DNA of 34,377 nt from Gammaproteobacteria bacterium (GCA_022823405.1 JAJDXD010000166.1:1-34377), one strand, 5' to 3'; positions 8,031 through 18,509 are shown, numbered from the stretch's first letter. The notes: generated from the sequence alone by a model not told the origin. Translations and numbers: made by a program.

Positions 8031-8594
8031 TCAATTCGCACGTTCAATATATGCGCCTGAGTCAGTATTGACCCTTACGGAATCTCCAGCATTGAGAAAT
8101 GTTGGTACATTGACTCGAAGACCAGTCGAAAGGGTGGCCGGCTTACTTCCTCCCGCGGCTGTCTGGCCTTTGATTGCAGCGTCTGTCTCAATAATTTCCA
8201 GAATTACACTTTCTGGTAATTCAACACCAATCGGCGCTCCGTTATAAAGATTGATCTGAACCTCAAGATCTGGAATCAAGTAGTCAATTTGATCGCTCAA
8301 GTCTTCCGTTGTCAACTCTATCTGCTCATAATTTTCGATATCCATAAACGTGTAAATATCACCATCACTGTAGAGAAACTGCATTTTCCTGAAATCAACA
8401 TGCGCTTTTTCTAACTTATCCTCCGACCTAAAGCGATCATTTCGTTTGGTTCCAGCAGATACATCCTTGATTTCAAGTTGCACGAAAGCACCACCTTTTC
8501 CAGGCTTCACGTGAGACTTTCTGAGAATTTTCCAAAGCGAACCATCAAGTTCGATCAGATTTCCAACTTTCGCTTCAAATGCAGAAATTTTCAT
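8031..8594 (-). CDS. efp: Elongation factor P
   Basis: A 187-residue translation factor that relieves ribosome stalling at polyproline. The domain I tip SHVKPGKGGAFVQ carries the lysine (K33) that corresponds to the modified lysine of E. coli EF-P. GQTAAGGSKPATLSTG (about residues 142-157) and the C-terminal VRVNTDSGAYIER are family motifs. The MKI start and KPGKGGAF loop look, from memory, closer to the alphaproteobacterial type than to E. coli's. The modification genes epmA and epmB are not in the window. The gene is divergent from uvrC, and an AGGA lies 11 bases before its ATG. Confidence 0.96.
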   Translation of the reverse strand: MKISAFEAKVGNLIELDGSLWKILRKSHVKPGKGGAFVQLEIKDVSAGTKRNDRFRSEDKLEKAHVDFRKMQFLYSDGDIYTFMDIENYEQIELTTEDLSDQIDYLIPDLEVQINLYNGAPIGVELPESVILEIIETDAAIKGQTAAGGSKPATLSTGLRVNVPTFLNAGDSVRVNTDSGAYIERAN

Positions 8595-8621
8595 TGTTCA
8601 ACAATCCTATTGAGTGGTTTA

Positions 8622-8673
8622 ATTGACTGCAGTGTCAATCGGTGAATCACCTAATATACAGGATTAGGTGGTT
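8622..8673. promoter_or_regulatory. Two inverted repeats in the efp-uvrC divergent spacer
   Basis: ATTGAC (8622-8627) and GTCAAT (8634-8639) form a 6-base inverted repeat with a 6-base spacer. Next to it, AATCACCTAAT (8645-8655) and ATTAGGTGGTT (8663-8673) form an 11-pair stem with one G-T wobble and a 7-base loop. Neither is followed by a T-run, so a terminator is unlikely. They could be operator sites for the divergent genes or a hairpin in the uvrC leader. The symmetry is direct observation; the function is open. Confidence 0.4.
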
Positions 8674-8698
8674 TGAAAAAATCTGTTGGATAGATACA

Positions 8699-10513
8699 GT
8701 GCTTGGAGGGGAGAATTTCAGTATTCGGGACTACCTGAGAGGTTTTCCGACCTCCAGTGGGGTGTACATCATGAAAAATGCAGATGGCACTCCTCTTTAC
8801 ATCGGTAAGGCTAGGAATCTGCGTAGTCGTTTACGTTCCTACTTTCGCCCGTCCGGACTTTCGCATCGCATTCATACTGTGATGCAACAGGTTGAATCCA
8901 TTGAAACAATTATCACAAAATCAGAAACAGAGGCTTTGCTTCTGGAAAACAACCTCATAAAAGAAAACAAACCTTTTTACAACATCAATTTAAAGGACGA
9001 TAAAAGCTATCCATACATCAGGCTACATCACGAGCATGAGTTTCCCAAGCTAAGTTTTTATCGAGGAAACAGGAAAGAACCAGGCCGTTATTTTGGGCCA
9101 TTCAGCAGTGCATCGGCAGTTCGTGATACATTATCGCAAATCCAGAAAGTCTTCCCAATTCGACAGTGTAGAGACTCCTTTTTTCAGCATCGCTCGCGCC
9201 CCTGTCTTCAATATCAAATTGATCGATGTACTGCACCGTGTGTGGGATTGATCGATCGCGAAGCTTATATGGAAGATGTTGAACAGGTTGTCTATTTTCT
9301 GACAGGAAAAAGTCAGGACCTTAATCAGTCGCTAATGAAAAAAATGGAGGATGCCGCATCAAGTCTCGAGTTCGAGCAGGCTGCCAACTACCGGGACAGA
9401 ATCAGTGCCATTCAAAGACTTCGGGAAATTCAATCTGTCGAGGGTGGCACGACAGATTTCGATGTGATCGCAGCGGTGTACTCGAACGGAATTTTATGTG
9501 TTCAGTTGGTGATATTCAGAAGTGGAAGGAATATTGATTACAAGACCTTGTTCCCTAACATTAAAGTAGAAATGGATTTAAGCGAAGTGTTGGGGGAATT
9601 TATTCCACGGTACTATCTGGAGAGGGAAGTTCCTTCAACGGTACTCATCAATCACCCGATTAAAGATACCGAAATTATTGAAAATGTTCTTCGAGAACAA
9701 ACCGGTAAAAAAGTCAGGATCCGAAATCCGGTTCGGGGCAAGAAATTGAATTTGATCGAATTGGCCAGAAACAACGCACTCAACGCAATTTACCAGCGCC
9801 AGAATCAACATGACGCCATGCAACAACGTATGGTTTCGCTTGTCGAAAGTTTAAAATTGGATGACATTCCAGAGCGAATCGAATGTTTTGACATTAGTCA
9901 TCTTGCCGGTGAAAAGACAGTGGCTTCGTGTGTGGTATTCGACAGCAACGGGCCAGTCAAGTCGGAATACCGCACTCTGAACATCGCTGATGTTGGTGCT
10001 GCTGACGACTATGCAGCGATTCAGCAAGCCTTGACCCGCCGTCTTCGAAAAGTTAAAGACGGTAATGGTAAACTTCCTGACATCGTTCTGATTGATGGTG
10101 GAAAAGGTCAGTTAAGCGCTGCCCTGGAAGTCATGGATGAATTACAAGTTGCCAATGTCTGTTTACTGGCGATATCTAAGGGCAAAGGTAGAAAATCAGG
10201 GAACGAACAGTATTGGGGAGTCAATTCCAAATCACCCATTAAAATGCAGTCTGATGCGAAACTGTTCTTGCAACACATTCGAGATGAGGCGCATCGATTT
10301 GCCATAAGCGGTCACCGTGGAAGAAGAGACAAAGCAAGAAGACAATCGACTCTTGAGGGGATTCCTGGTGTGGGTCCACGTCGTCGATCTGCTTTACTGA
10401 AACAGTTCGGCGGCATGCAGGGATTGCACCGTGCAAGTACCGAAGATATCAGTCAAGTACCCGGTATTAGTACATCGCTAGCTGAAAAAATATACTTTGA
10501 GCTACACGGATAA
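8699..10513 (+). CDS. uvrC: Excinuclease ABC subunit C (UvrC)
   Basis: Subunit of the UvrABC nucleotide-excision repair nuclease that makes both incisions. It has an N-terminal GIY-YIG domain (GVYIM then LYIGKARNLRSRLRSYF), a UVR motif in the middle (SSLEFEQAANYRDRI), the RNase H-like domain (ECFDISHLAGEKTVASCVVF and VLIDGGKGQL) and a C-terminal helix-hairpin-helix pair (GIPGVGPRRR, VPGISTSLAEKIY). The reading frame is open back to a GTG at 8642, but that start lies inside an inverted repeat. GTG 8699 gives 604 residues. A strong GGAGGGGAG at 8705-8713 lies downstream of it and would best serve ATT at 8723. The exact start is therefore uncertain. Confidence 0.95.
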   Translation: MLGGENFSIRDYLRGFPTSSGVYIMKNADGTPLYIGKARNLRSRLRSYFRPSGLSHRIHTVMQQVESIETIITKSETEALLLENNLIKENKPFYNINLKDDKSYPYIRLHHEHEFPKLSFYRGNRKEPGRYFGPFSSASAVRDTLSQIQKVFPIRQCRDSFFQHRSRPCLQYQIDRCTAPCVGLIDREAYMEDVEQVVYFLTGKSQDLNQSLMKKMEDAASSLEFEQAANYRDRISAIQRLREIQSVEGGTTDFDVIAAVYSNGILCVQLVIFRSGRNIDYKTLFPNIKVEMDLSEVLGEFIPRYYLEREVPSTVLINHPIKDTEIIENVLREQTGKKVRIRNPVRGKKLNLIELARNNALNAIYQRQNQHDAMQQRMVSLVESLKLDDIPERIECFDISHLAGEKTVASCVVFDSNGPVKSEYRTLNIADVGAADDYAAIQQALTRRLRKVKDGNGKLPDIVLIDGGKGQLSAALEVMDELQVANVCLLAISKGKGRKSGNEQYWGVNSKSPIKMQSDAKLFLQHIRDEAHRFAISGHRGRRDKARRQSTLEGIPGVGPRRRSALLKQFGGMQGLHRASTEDISQVPGISTSLAEKIYFELHG

Positions 10514-10523
10514 AACTTAAGAC

Positions 10524-11108
10524 GTGCCTTTAACAATACCCAATCTCCTGACTTTGGCGCGTATTGCCATGATCCCCATATTCGTGGTTGTTTACTTGTT
10601 ACAGCCCAATTATGGCTGGTTTGCAACAGCCATCTTTCTTGCTGCAGCGATTACTGACTGGCTTGATGGTTATCTTGCGAGAAGAATGGGTGTAGAATCA
10701 GCGTTTGGTGCGTTTCTGGATCCGGTAGCAGACAAACTAATCGTCTGCACAGCACTGGTTTTACTGGTGTCGGACGACTTCATTACCAGCAGCGTATTGT
10801 CGAAACCCGCATTTATCATAGCAGTCTTGATCATAGTAGGGCGCGAGGTCAGTGTGGCGGGACTACGTGAGTGGATGGCGGAAACTGGCAATCGGGCAAG
10901 CATTACTTCAAATATACTGGCGAAAATCAAGACGTTTGCCCAGATGGCGGCGATTATTTTGCTGCTTTATGCACTGCCCGTAGCTGACTACCCAACTCTG
11001 GTTATTGGTGAAATCCTGCTATACATCGCAACGGCCATGACCGTCTGGTCAATGATTATTTATCTTAGAATCGCCTGGCCGGCATTAGCGGACAGAAGCG
11101 ACAGTTGA
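10524..11108 (+). CDS. pgsA: Phosphatidylglycerophosphate synthase PgsA
   Basis: A 194-residue integral membrane CDP-alcohol phosphatidyltransferase that joins CDP-diacylglycerol and glycerol-3-phosphate, the first step toward phosphatidylglycerol and cardiolipin. The family motif D-G-x2-A-R-x8-G-x3-D-x3-D is present as DWLDGYLARR followed by GAFLDPVADKL (about residues 45-70). Several hydrophobic helices follow. It starts with GTG ten bases after uvrC and precedes the tRNA cluster, exactly the gene order seen in E. coli. Confidence 0.95.
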   Translation: MPLTIPNLLTLARIAMIPIFVVVYLLQPNYGWFATAIFLAAAITDWLDGYLARRMGVESAFGAFLDPVADKLIVCTALVLLVSDDFITSSVLSKPAFIIAVLIIVGREVSVAGLREWMAETGNRASITSNILAKIKTFAQMAAIILLLYALPVADYPTLVIGEILLYIATAMTVWSMIIYLRIAWPALADRSDS

Positions 11109-11138
11109 ATCCGAGTAAAATTTGCAGTAACTTTCACT

Positions 11139-11170
11139 TTGACATTAATTGCAAATGTTTCTGCGATAAA
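11139..11170 (+). promoter_or_regulatory. Possible promoter of the tRNA cluster
   Basis: A perfect TTGACA lies at 11139-11144, just after pgsA and 49 bases before tRNA-Gly. The best -10 candidate is GATAAA at 11165-11170, which gives a spacer of 20 bases, longer than ideal. Position supports a tRNA promoter; the spacing argues against a strong one. Confidence 0.35.
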
Positions 11171-11192
11171 ATTTTTGAGTTGTTAGTTCAAA

Positions 11193-11268
11193 GCGGGAAT
11201 AGCTCAGCTGGTAGAGCGCAACCTTGCCAAGGTTGAGGTCGCGAGTTCGAACCTCGTTTCCCGCTCCA
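11193..11268 (+). tRNA. tRNA-Gly (GCC)
   Basis: A 76-base cloverleaf with acceptor GCGGGAA/TTCCCGC and CCA encoded at 11266-11268. The D-loop is AGCTCAGCTGGTAGAGC, the T-loop is GTTCGAA, and the anticodon stem CCTTG/CAAGG frames anticodon GCC. It is first of three tRNAs after pgsA, like glyW in E. coli. Confidence 0.97.
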
Positions 11269-11326
11269 TTTTTCTTCAATTTACCAGAGACGAAGAAAAA
11301 CAGAGTCAGATTTATCGCCAATCCGT

Positions 11327-11400
11327 GGCCGGGTGGCAGAGGGGTTATGCAGCGGCCTGCAAAGCCGTCTACGCCGGTTCGAATCCGACCCCGGCCTCCA
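11327..11400 (+). tRNA. tRNA-Cys (GCA)
   Basis: A 74-base cloverleaf with acceptor GGCCGGG/CCCGGCC and CCA encoded at the end. The anticodon loop CTGCAAA reads GCA, and the T-arm contains GGTTCGAATCC. It lies 58 bases after tRNA-Gly, in the position of cysT in E. coli. Confidence 0.97.
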
Positions 11401-11434
11401 ATTATCAACTATTGTCTGAGAACTTGTGTCCGAA

Positions 11435-11521
11435 GCCCGGGTGGCGAAATTGGCAGACGCAAGGGACTTAAAATCCCTCGGGAGTAATCCCGTGCCGGTT
11501 CGAGTCCGGCCCCGGGCACCA
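11435..11521 (+). tRNA. tRNA-Leu (TAA)
   Basis: An 87-base class II tRNA with acceptor GCCCGGG/CCCGGGC and CCA encoded. The anticodon loop CTTAAAA reads TAA, and a long variable arm (CGGGAGTAATCCCG) is present. It is the last of the three tRNAs, like leuZ. The decayed recombinase remnant begins within about ten bases of its 3' end. Confidence 0.97.
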
Positions 11522-11529
11522 AAATACGA

Positions 11530-12020
11530 CTTTCCGGGATTTTCCCGAATTTTCCTTTTGCACGAAGCACGAAAGAGTACGGAGGCAAGGGGTTTGTGCA
11601 CGCTTTACGCGCGTCGAGGCGAAGGTTCGAGCCAATCATTCTGCTATAGCTCACGTTTTGCAATTTGCCCTTCCAGCGATTTCTTTTCTGAAAGGAGTTT
11701 TGCTTTCTTTTCTCGATACACTTCTCGCTCAACTTCCCGCTCCAAATGGCCGTCAAGAAATCACTGGAGCTTGATTTTCTCTCTTGATTCCCCGGCAAAA
11801 GCAGAGACGGATTGGGCGAATTTCCCTTTGTCCACTTCTGCCACAGCAAGTAATTATTCCGCCCAATCCACACGTAAAAATACTTTTTGCATTTTGGATG
11901 ATAACTGTCGAGTTAACGCCTCCTCTGGCACATAGAGTAGCGGGCACTTTTACTTGCCTTTCTTGGTACAGCGAAAGTAATTCTGAACTTTTTGTTATTC
12001 GGCAGTTATCGAGTGTTGGA
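11530..12020 (-). pseudogene. Decayed C-terminal half of a large serine recombinase
   Basis: Translating the minus strand and reading through stops and one frame change gives a coherent protein. A zinc-ribbon-like YFRCTKKGK(stop)KCPLLYVPEEAL comes first, then SKMQKVFLRVDWAE, then GKFAQSVSAFAGESREKIKL, then LDGHLEREVEREVYREKKAK with LLSEKKSLEGQIA. A frame change follows, with IGSNLRLDARK and PPYSFVLRA. This order (recombinase zinc beta ribbon, coiled coil, FGSNL...PPYS tail) is typical of large serine recombinases of mobile elements. At least four in-frame stops and a frameshift show it is dead. The N-terminal catalytic domain is missing. It ends almost at tRNA-Leu, pointing to an old integration beside the tRNA cluster. 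Confidence 0.78.
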
Positions 12021-12139
12021 TTTAGATCGGTCGTACATCAGCAATTTTGAGAACGGTAAGCAAAATCAAACCTTGAACACTATGGACAATATTGTGGAAG
12101 CGTTTGGTTCATCAGTTTGTAAATCTTTAAAATAAAAAT

Positions 12140-12949
12140 ATGAGTCAGAAAATCATCCCATATCTATGGTTCGACAAAGAAGCAGTTGCAGCTGCCGAAT
12201 TTTACACTTCTATATTTCCCGATTCCAAAACAACATTCATCTCGCAAATCAAAGACACACCAACAGGTGATTGCGACGTTGTTAGCTTTGAACTCATGAA
12301 CTATGAATTTCAGGCAATTAGTGCGGGACCACAATTTACGCCAAATCCGTCGATCTCATTCATAGTCAACTTTGATCCGAAATATGATGCAAATGCGCGA
12401 AAGCGGATCGATGAGATTTGGGTTAAGTTATCTGAAGGTGGCAAAGTACTCATGCCCCTAAACACATACCCATTTAGCGAACGCTACGGTTGGATTCAAG
12501 ACAAATACGGATTTTCGTGGCAGTTAATTTACACTGATCCAGAAGGAGAAGATCGTCCGCGTATCATCCCTTCCTTCATTTTTGTAACAGACACGTGTGA
12601 CAAAGCTGAAGAAGCAACAGAGTTTTATCTCTCTGTTTTCGAAAACACACAGCGTGGTGCAATTAGCCGTTATCCTATCGGTTCAGAACCAAATAAAGAA
12701 GGTTCGATTATGTTTACCGACTTCAAGCTCGAAGACCAGTGGTTTGCAGCAATGGACGGAAGCACGCGCATGCATGACTTCAAATTCAATGAAGCGATTT
12801 CATTGATGATAAGTTGCAAAGACCAAGAAGAAATAGATTATTACCAGGATAAACTATCAGCAGTGCCGGAAGCAGAGCAGTTTGGCTGGGTTAAAGATAA
12901 ATACGGAGTTTCCTGGCAAATTCTCCCGCAATCATGGACAGATTGTTAG
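12140..12949 (+). CDS. PhnB-like VOC family protein with two tandem domains
   Basis: A 269-residue cytoplasmic protein made of two similar domains of the vicinal oxygen chelate fold (about residues 1-135 and 140-269). Each begins with a PYLWFD- or PSFIFV-type strand, continues with AAEFYTSIFPDSK or ATEFYLSVFENTQ, and ends in DKYGFSWQL or DKYGVSWQI. These are the marks of the PhnB/3-dmu-9_3-mt group. That group is often annotated as a 3-demethylubiquinone methyltransferase but has no proven reaction in most species. The gene is AT-rich, stands alone and lies between a dead recombinase and a dead transposase, which suggests acquisition by transfer. Its substrate is unknown. Confidence 0.88.
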   Translation: MSQKIIPYLWFDKEAVAAAEFYTSIFPDSKTTFISQIKDTPTGDCDVVSFELMNYEFQAISAGPQFTPNPSISFIVNFDPKYDANARKRIDEIWVKLSEGGKVLMPLNTYPFSERYGWIQDKYGFSWQLIYTDPEGEDRPRIIPSFIFVTDTCDKAEEATEFYLSVFENTQRGAISRYPIGSEPNKEGSIMFTDFKLEDQWFAAMDGSTRMHDFKFNEAISLMISCKDQEEIDYYQDKLSAVPEAEQFGWVKDKYGVSWQILPQSWTDC

Positions 12950-13082
12950 CTGAAAGTCCAAAAAAGGTAGCAGAGCGTATCAAAACTTGAATTTGTACGC
13001 CTCTCGTCCTGCAATACTGAGGCGAGAATACGTTGGCGTTGGCGTAGTCGCGTCGGTAGTACCGTGCTATCGGGTCGTTAGT

Positions 13083-13397
13083 CTAATGAGGGACTGTTAT
13101 GCCAGCCTGACGGTAGTATTTGGCCTGATTTCGGCTCCGGGAAGTGGGTGAAGCAGGGGTCCAGACAGATACTACGGCGATCATTGCGGGAATTCCCACA
13201 AGTTTGATTGTCAATCGCAGGTTATAGGCCAAAGCAGTAATACTGAACTCCCCGCGGACGTTGTCGAGTCGACACGTCAGGAATGCGTTCTGGCCCATCC
13301 ACTGCTTACTCCAGCCGAATGTATGTTCGACGAACTCCAGGTGACGCTTCATTAACTACGACTGGGCGGCAAGGCGTTTCGCTATTCCGTTCCATCG
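13083..13397 (-). pseudogene. C-terminal remnant of an IS1182/IS5-type transposase
   Basis: The minus-strand frame reads WNGIAKRLAAQS, a stop, LMKRHLEFVEHTFGWSKQWM, then AFLTCRLDNVRGEFSITALA followed by YNLRLTIKLVG. The sequence 'LMKRR..(L/I)VEHPFG..K.WM......RGL..VR.EF.L.ALAYNL.R' is the familiar end of IS1182/IS5-like DDE transposases. An in-frame TAG at 13356-13358 and the loss of everything upstream show it is a remnant. This piece looks GC-richer than the VOC gene next to it. Together with the recombinase remnant it brackets the VOC gene. Confidence 0.75.
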
Positions 13398-13473
13398 TCA
13401 AGCTGAATTTCGATTCAAAACGATCTGAATAAGCGAATTGTCTCCGCCACTCAACGCGACCATATAGACTGAT

Positions 13474-14046
13474 TCAACCGGAAAATACGCCTACATGCTG
13501 ATAGGATGTGCTTGCAGCACAAACTGAACGAATGAGTGCCTCAACATCTTCTTCAATAATCAGGGAGTCTATCCAGTTTACTGGTACGAACCCTTCCTTG
13601 CTCTGAAAATTCAGCAGTTCGATTAACTTGTCGTAGTATCCACAAGTATTCAAAAGACCAATGGGCTTGTTGTGATATCTCAAAATGTTCCAAGTGAGTG
13701 CGGTGAACAACTCTTCCAAGGTTCCGACTCCGCCCGGAATTGCAATAAAGCCGTCTGACAATTCAAACATTAAATTTTCACGTTCTTCGAGTGTATCAAC
13801 ATAACGAAGATCTGAGATAAATTCCGCCGCAATTTCGAGTTCAGCGATACGATGAGGAATGACGCCAATGACTTCGCCGCCTGCCTCAATAGTGGCGCGT
13901 GCAACTTCTCCCATGAGTCCAATCGATGCACCACCATATACCAAGCCGATGTTGTCTCTAGCAAGACACTCTCCAAATTTAATTGCAGCATCAGCATACT
14001 CTGGCCGAACACCTTTTTTGGAACCTAAAAACACGCAAATTCTCAT
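13474..14046 (-). CDS. LOG family protein (TIGR00730), nucleoside 5'-monophosphate phosphoribohydrolase-like
   Basis: A 190-residue cytoplasmic protein of the family once called 'lysine decarboxylase-like'. The diagnostic PGGVGTLEE motif (about residues 104-112) and YGGASIGLMG (about 37-46) match LOG enzymes, which release adenine-type bases from nucleoside 5'-monophosphates. The start MRICVFLGSKKG is typical. It is divergent from the phosphoribosyltransferase gene across 189 bases. No second cytokinin or purine gene besides that neighbour supports a specific pathway. Confidence 0.9.
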   Translation of the reverse strand: MRICVFLGSKKGVRPEYADAAIKFGECLARDNIGLVYGGASIGLMGEVARATIEAGGEVIGVIPHRIAELEIAAEFISDLRYVDTLEERENLMFELSDGFIAIPGGVGTLEELFTALTWNILRYHNKPIGLLNTCGYYDKLIELLNFQSKEGFVPVNWIDSLIIEEDVEALIRSVCAASTSYQHVGVFSG

Positions 14047-14195
14047 GTATCCGTGCCTCCGAAAGTCAGCGGGAGTAGAAAGGGAAGTTTTTATCGAGAG
14101 ATAAGATGTCTCCCGAGAAGGTCGGGTTTGAATGTATCATTATATGAACAGCAAGCGATCAACGAAATAGGGGATCTGATGTCATTGGAACGTCA

Positions 14196-14223
14196 TTGAC
14201 AATAGGTTCCTTTTTCTTATTAT
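14196..14223 (+). promoter_or_regulatory. Candidate sigma-70 promoter before the phosphoribosyltransferase gene
   Basis: TTGACA (14196-14201) and TATTAT (14218-14223) are separated by 16 bases, matching the sigma-70 consensus at 11 of 12 positions. Transcription would begin only a few bases before the ATG at 14236, and no Shine-Dalgarno lies between. The mRNA may therefore be nearly leaderless. Because the genes from 14236 to 20524 all face the same way with small gaps, this could also drive the sulfonate operon. Confidence 0.45.
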
Positions 14224-14235
14224 TGAACGAATTGA

Positions 14236-14835
14236 ATGGCGAATCCTACAGAAAAATTAGATAAGACTTATGTAACGGCTGAAGCACTGTTTGAAGATTC
14301 CTGCAAGCTTGCAGCCAGTGTCCTGAAAAGTGGCTTTCGACCGAATTGGCTGGTCGCGTTGTGGCGAGGTGGCACACCTGTCGGAATCACCATACAAGAA
14401 CTTCTCGCATACTATGGTGTTCAAACCGACCACATCGCAATTCGAACATCATTCTACGAAGGAATTGACAAGCGAAAGGGCAAAATTCGGATTCACGAAA
14501 TCGGATACCTAATTGATAATATTAACAAAGAAGATTCTCTTCTGATCGTTGACGATATTTTCGACACAGGACTGACAATTGACGTACTGATTTCCGAGAT
14601 TCGCAGACGTGCAAGAAGAAATACACCTGATCAAATCCGTGTGGCTGCAGCTTGGTTCAAGCCAGAAAAGAATCGCACGGACCGAATCCCTGATTACTAT
14701 GTCAATGCAACAGACAAGTGGATTGTGTTTCCTCATGAACTGTTGGGCCTCCAATTTGAAGAAATTCAGCAAAACAAACCCTATATAGCCAATGTCATGA
14801 ACGATTTGGAAAGGGACACTGACTTTTCTTCCTAG
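14236..14835 (+). CDS. Purine phosphoribosyltransferase-like protein
   Basis: A 199-residue cytoplasmic protein of the type I phosphoribosyltransferase fold. The PRPP loop LLIVDDIFDTGLT (about residues 98-110) is complete, and WLVALWRGGTPVG (about 35-47) supplies the pyrophosphate-binding turn. It resembles the hypoxanthine/xanthine phosphoribosyltransferase group, but the base specificity cannot be read from sequence. It lies 46 bases before suyA on the same strand and may share its transcript, though no known step of sulfonate catabolism needs a phosphoribosyltransferase. Confidence 0.85.
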   Translation: MANPTEKLDKTYVTAEALFEDSCKLAASVLKSGFRPNWLVALWRGGTPVGITIQELLAYYGVQTDHIAIRTSFYEGIDKRKGKIRIHEIGYLIDNINKEDSLLIVDDIFDTGLTIDVLISEIRRRARRNTPDQIRVAAAWFKPEKNRTDRIPDYYVNATDKWIVFPHELLGLQFEEIQQNKPYIANVMNDLERDTDFSS

Positions 14836-14881
14836 CTTGATAAATTAATTTTAGTTTAACAACCTCTATTAAAGATTTGAT

Positions 14882-15190
14882 ATGACGAACAAGAAAGAAC
14901 CTAATTCTCCACCTGACTTTTTGGTCCATGACGATGTCGACTCGGTTGGAGTCATCGTTGTCGAAAAATCAACTGCAAGACAAACATTGACAGGCTGGGT
15001 GATTGATACAAATGAAACGGTTACCGTCGATGCGATAGACGATATTCCGCTTGGTCACAAGATTGCACTGACTGATCTGGCCGATGGCGATAAAGTCATC
15101 AAGTATGGCTTTCCAATCGGTCGCACTGTCGCATCAATTTCAAAAGGCGGTCATGTACATGTTCACAATACAAAAACGGAAAAATGGTAA
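14882..15190 (+). CDS. suyA: (R)-sulfolactate sulfo-lyase, small subunit SuyA
   Basis: A 102-residue SAF-domain protein, the separate small subunit of a UxaA-type lyase. SuyAB splits (R)-3-sulfolactate into pyruvate and sulfite in the cytoplasm. Family marks are [18 protein letters not shown] (residues 10-27), [31 protein letters not shown] and the C-terminal [14 protein letters not shown]. These fit SuyA better, as I remember the family, than the altronate dehydratase N-terminus that most pipelines would report. It overlaps suyB by seven bases (or one base if suyB starts at 15190) and begins the six-gene group. Confidence 0.85.
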   Translation: MTNKKEPNSPPDFLVHDDVDSVGVIVVEKSTARQTLTGWVIDTNETVTVDAIDDIPLGHKIALTDLADGDKVIKYGFPIGRTVASISKGGHVHVHNTKTEKW

Positions 15191-16362
15191 TGACTCAGTC
15201 AAAACAAATATTCGGATACAGAAGAGAAAATGGACGCGTAGGCATTCGCAACCACGTCATCATTCTGCCATTGGATGATTTGTCCAACGCAGCAAGCGAA
15301 GCCGTCGCCAACAACATAAAAGGAACACTGGCATTACCACATCACTACGGACGTCTACAGTTTGGCGAAGATTTAGAGTTGCATTTTCGTACCTTAATCG
15401 GTACCGGTAGCAATCCAAATGTCGCCGCATGCGTTGTCATTGGTATTGAGCCTGGCTGGACAAAGCGCGTTGTTGACGGTATTGCGAGAACCGGCAAACC
15501 AGTGACCGGATTTTCAATTGAACAGCAGGGCGATATAGCTACTATCGCTGCAGCATCAAGAACCGCTAAAGAATATCTGCATTGGGCCTCTGAAATTAGA
15601 CGCGAACCTTGCGGAATCGAAGACCTCTGGATTTCTCATAAGTGCGGCGAGTCTGACACAACATCTGGAATCGGTGCGAATCCAACTGTCGGTAATCTGG
15701 TCGATAAATTAGACCCCTTGGGCGCTACCAACTGTTTTGGTGAGACATCTGAACTGACGGGTGCGGAACTTTTGTGTAAAGATCGTGCTGTAACGCCTGA
15801 AATCGGTGAAAAGTTCTATGCAACTTGGAAAGCATATATGGATGAGGTCATTGAACCGCACAAAACCAACGATCTGTCTGAAAGCCAGCCGACCAAGGGG
15901 AACATTGAAGGTGGTCTGACAACCATTGAGGAGAAGGCCTTAGGCAATCTCCAAAAAATTGGAAAACACACATCTTACATTGATGTTCTTAAGCCTGCCG
16001 AGGAACCCAAGAGTGGGCCTGGGCTGTATTTTATGGACACATCATCAGCCGCAGCGGAATGTGTCACTCTCCAAGCGGCTGCTGGATTCGTTGTTCATGT
16101 ATTTCCGACCGGGCAAGGTAACATCATTGGACATCCAATTGAGCCTGTTATCAAGCTTACCGCGAATCCGCGGACTGTTCGTACTATGGGTGAGCATGTT
16201 GACTTAGATGTTTCAGGCATTCTGCGTCGAGAATTAACTATGGATGAAGCTGGAGACCTGTTGATTGACATGACCATTAGAACGTGCAATGGTCGATTGA
16301 CGGCGGCAGAAGCACTAGGACATCGAGAGTTTGTTATGACAAAACTATATCGAAGTGCATAA
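15184..16362 (+). CDS. suyB: (R)-sulfolactate sulfo-lyase, large subunit SuyB
   Basis: A 392-residue catalytic subunit of the UxaA C-terminal family. SuyB-type segments include [20 protein letters not shown] (about residues 11-30), [68 protein letters not shown] and [19 protein letters not shown]. The Cys in KCGES probably helps bind an iron-sulfur cluster or metal, as in related lyases. Two starts are possible: ATG 15184, or ATG 15190, which overlaps the suyA stop as TAATG. The product sulfite must be oxidised or exported by genes not seen here. Confidence 0.87.
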   Translation: MVMTQSKQIFGYRRENGRVGIRNHVIILPLDDLSNAASEAVANNIKGTLALPHHYGRLQFGEDLELHFRTLIGTGSNPNVAACVVIGIEPGWTKRVVDGIARTGKPVTGFSIEQQGDIATIAAASRTAKEYLHWASEIRREPCGIEDLWISHKCGESDTTSGIGANPTVGNLVDKLDPLGATNCFGETSELTGAELLCKDRAVTPEIGEKFYATWKAYMDEVIEPHKTNDLSESQPTKGNIEGGLTTIEEKALGNLQKIGKHTSYIDVLKPAEEPKSGPGLYFMDTSSAAAECVTLQAAAGFVVHVFPTGQGNIIGHPIEPVIKLTANPRTVRTMGEHVDLDVSGILRRELTMDEAGDLLIDMTIRTCNGRLTAAEALGHREFVMTKLYRSA

Positions 16363-16406
16363 CCCTGTTTAAGTGACAATAAATCATGGCAGCCGAATCA
16401 AATTAA

Positions 16407-18495
<2,089 letters not shown>

Positions 18496-18509
18496 ATTAT
18501 GATCGAGTT

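Noticed and set aside
8024..8034. Short palindrome TTGACTGTCAA at the end of efp
   Set aside because: Overlaps the stop codon, has a one-base centre and no T-run; probably chance.
8642..8698. N-terminal extension of UvrC from GTG 8642
   Set aside because: It adds residues absent from the family, lies in an inverted repeat and has no ribosome-binding site.
11145..11601. Overlapping open frames on both strands across the three tRNAs
   Set aside because: They are antisense or sense translations of the tRNA genes, with no codon structure of their own.
11409..11935. Open frames of about 150-170 residues on both strands after tRNA-Leu
   Set aside because: The minus-strand frame mixes tRNA with one frame of the dead recombinase, and the plus-strand frame is its shadow. 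The recombinase reading explains the region better.
14882..16362. Altronate dehydratase (UxaA) split in two
   Set aside because: The motifs fit SuyA and SuyB better, as I remember both families, and the surrounding genes are dehydrogenases of a C3-sulfonate route rather than hexuronate genes.
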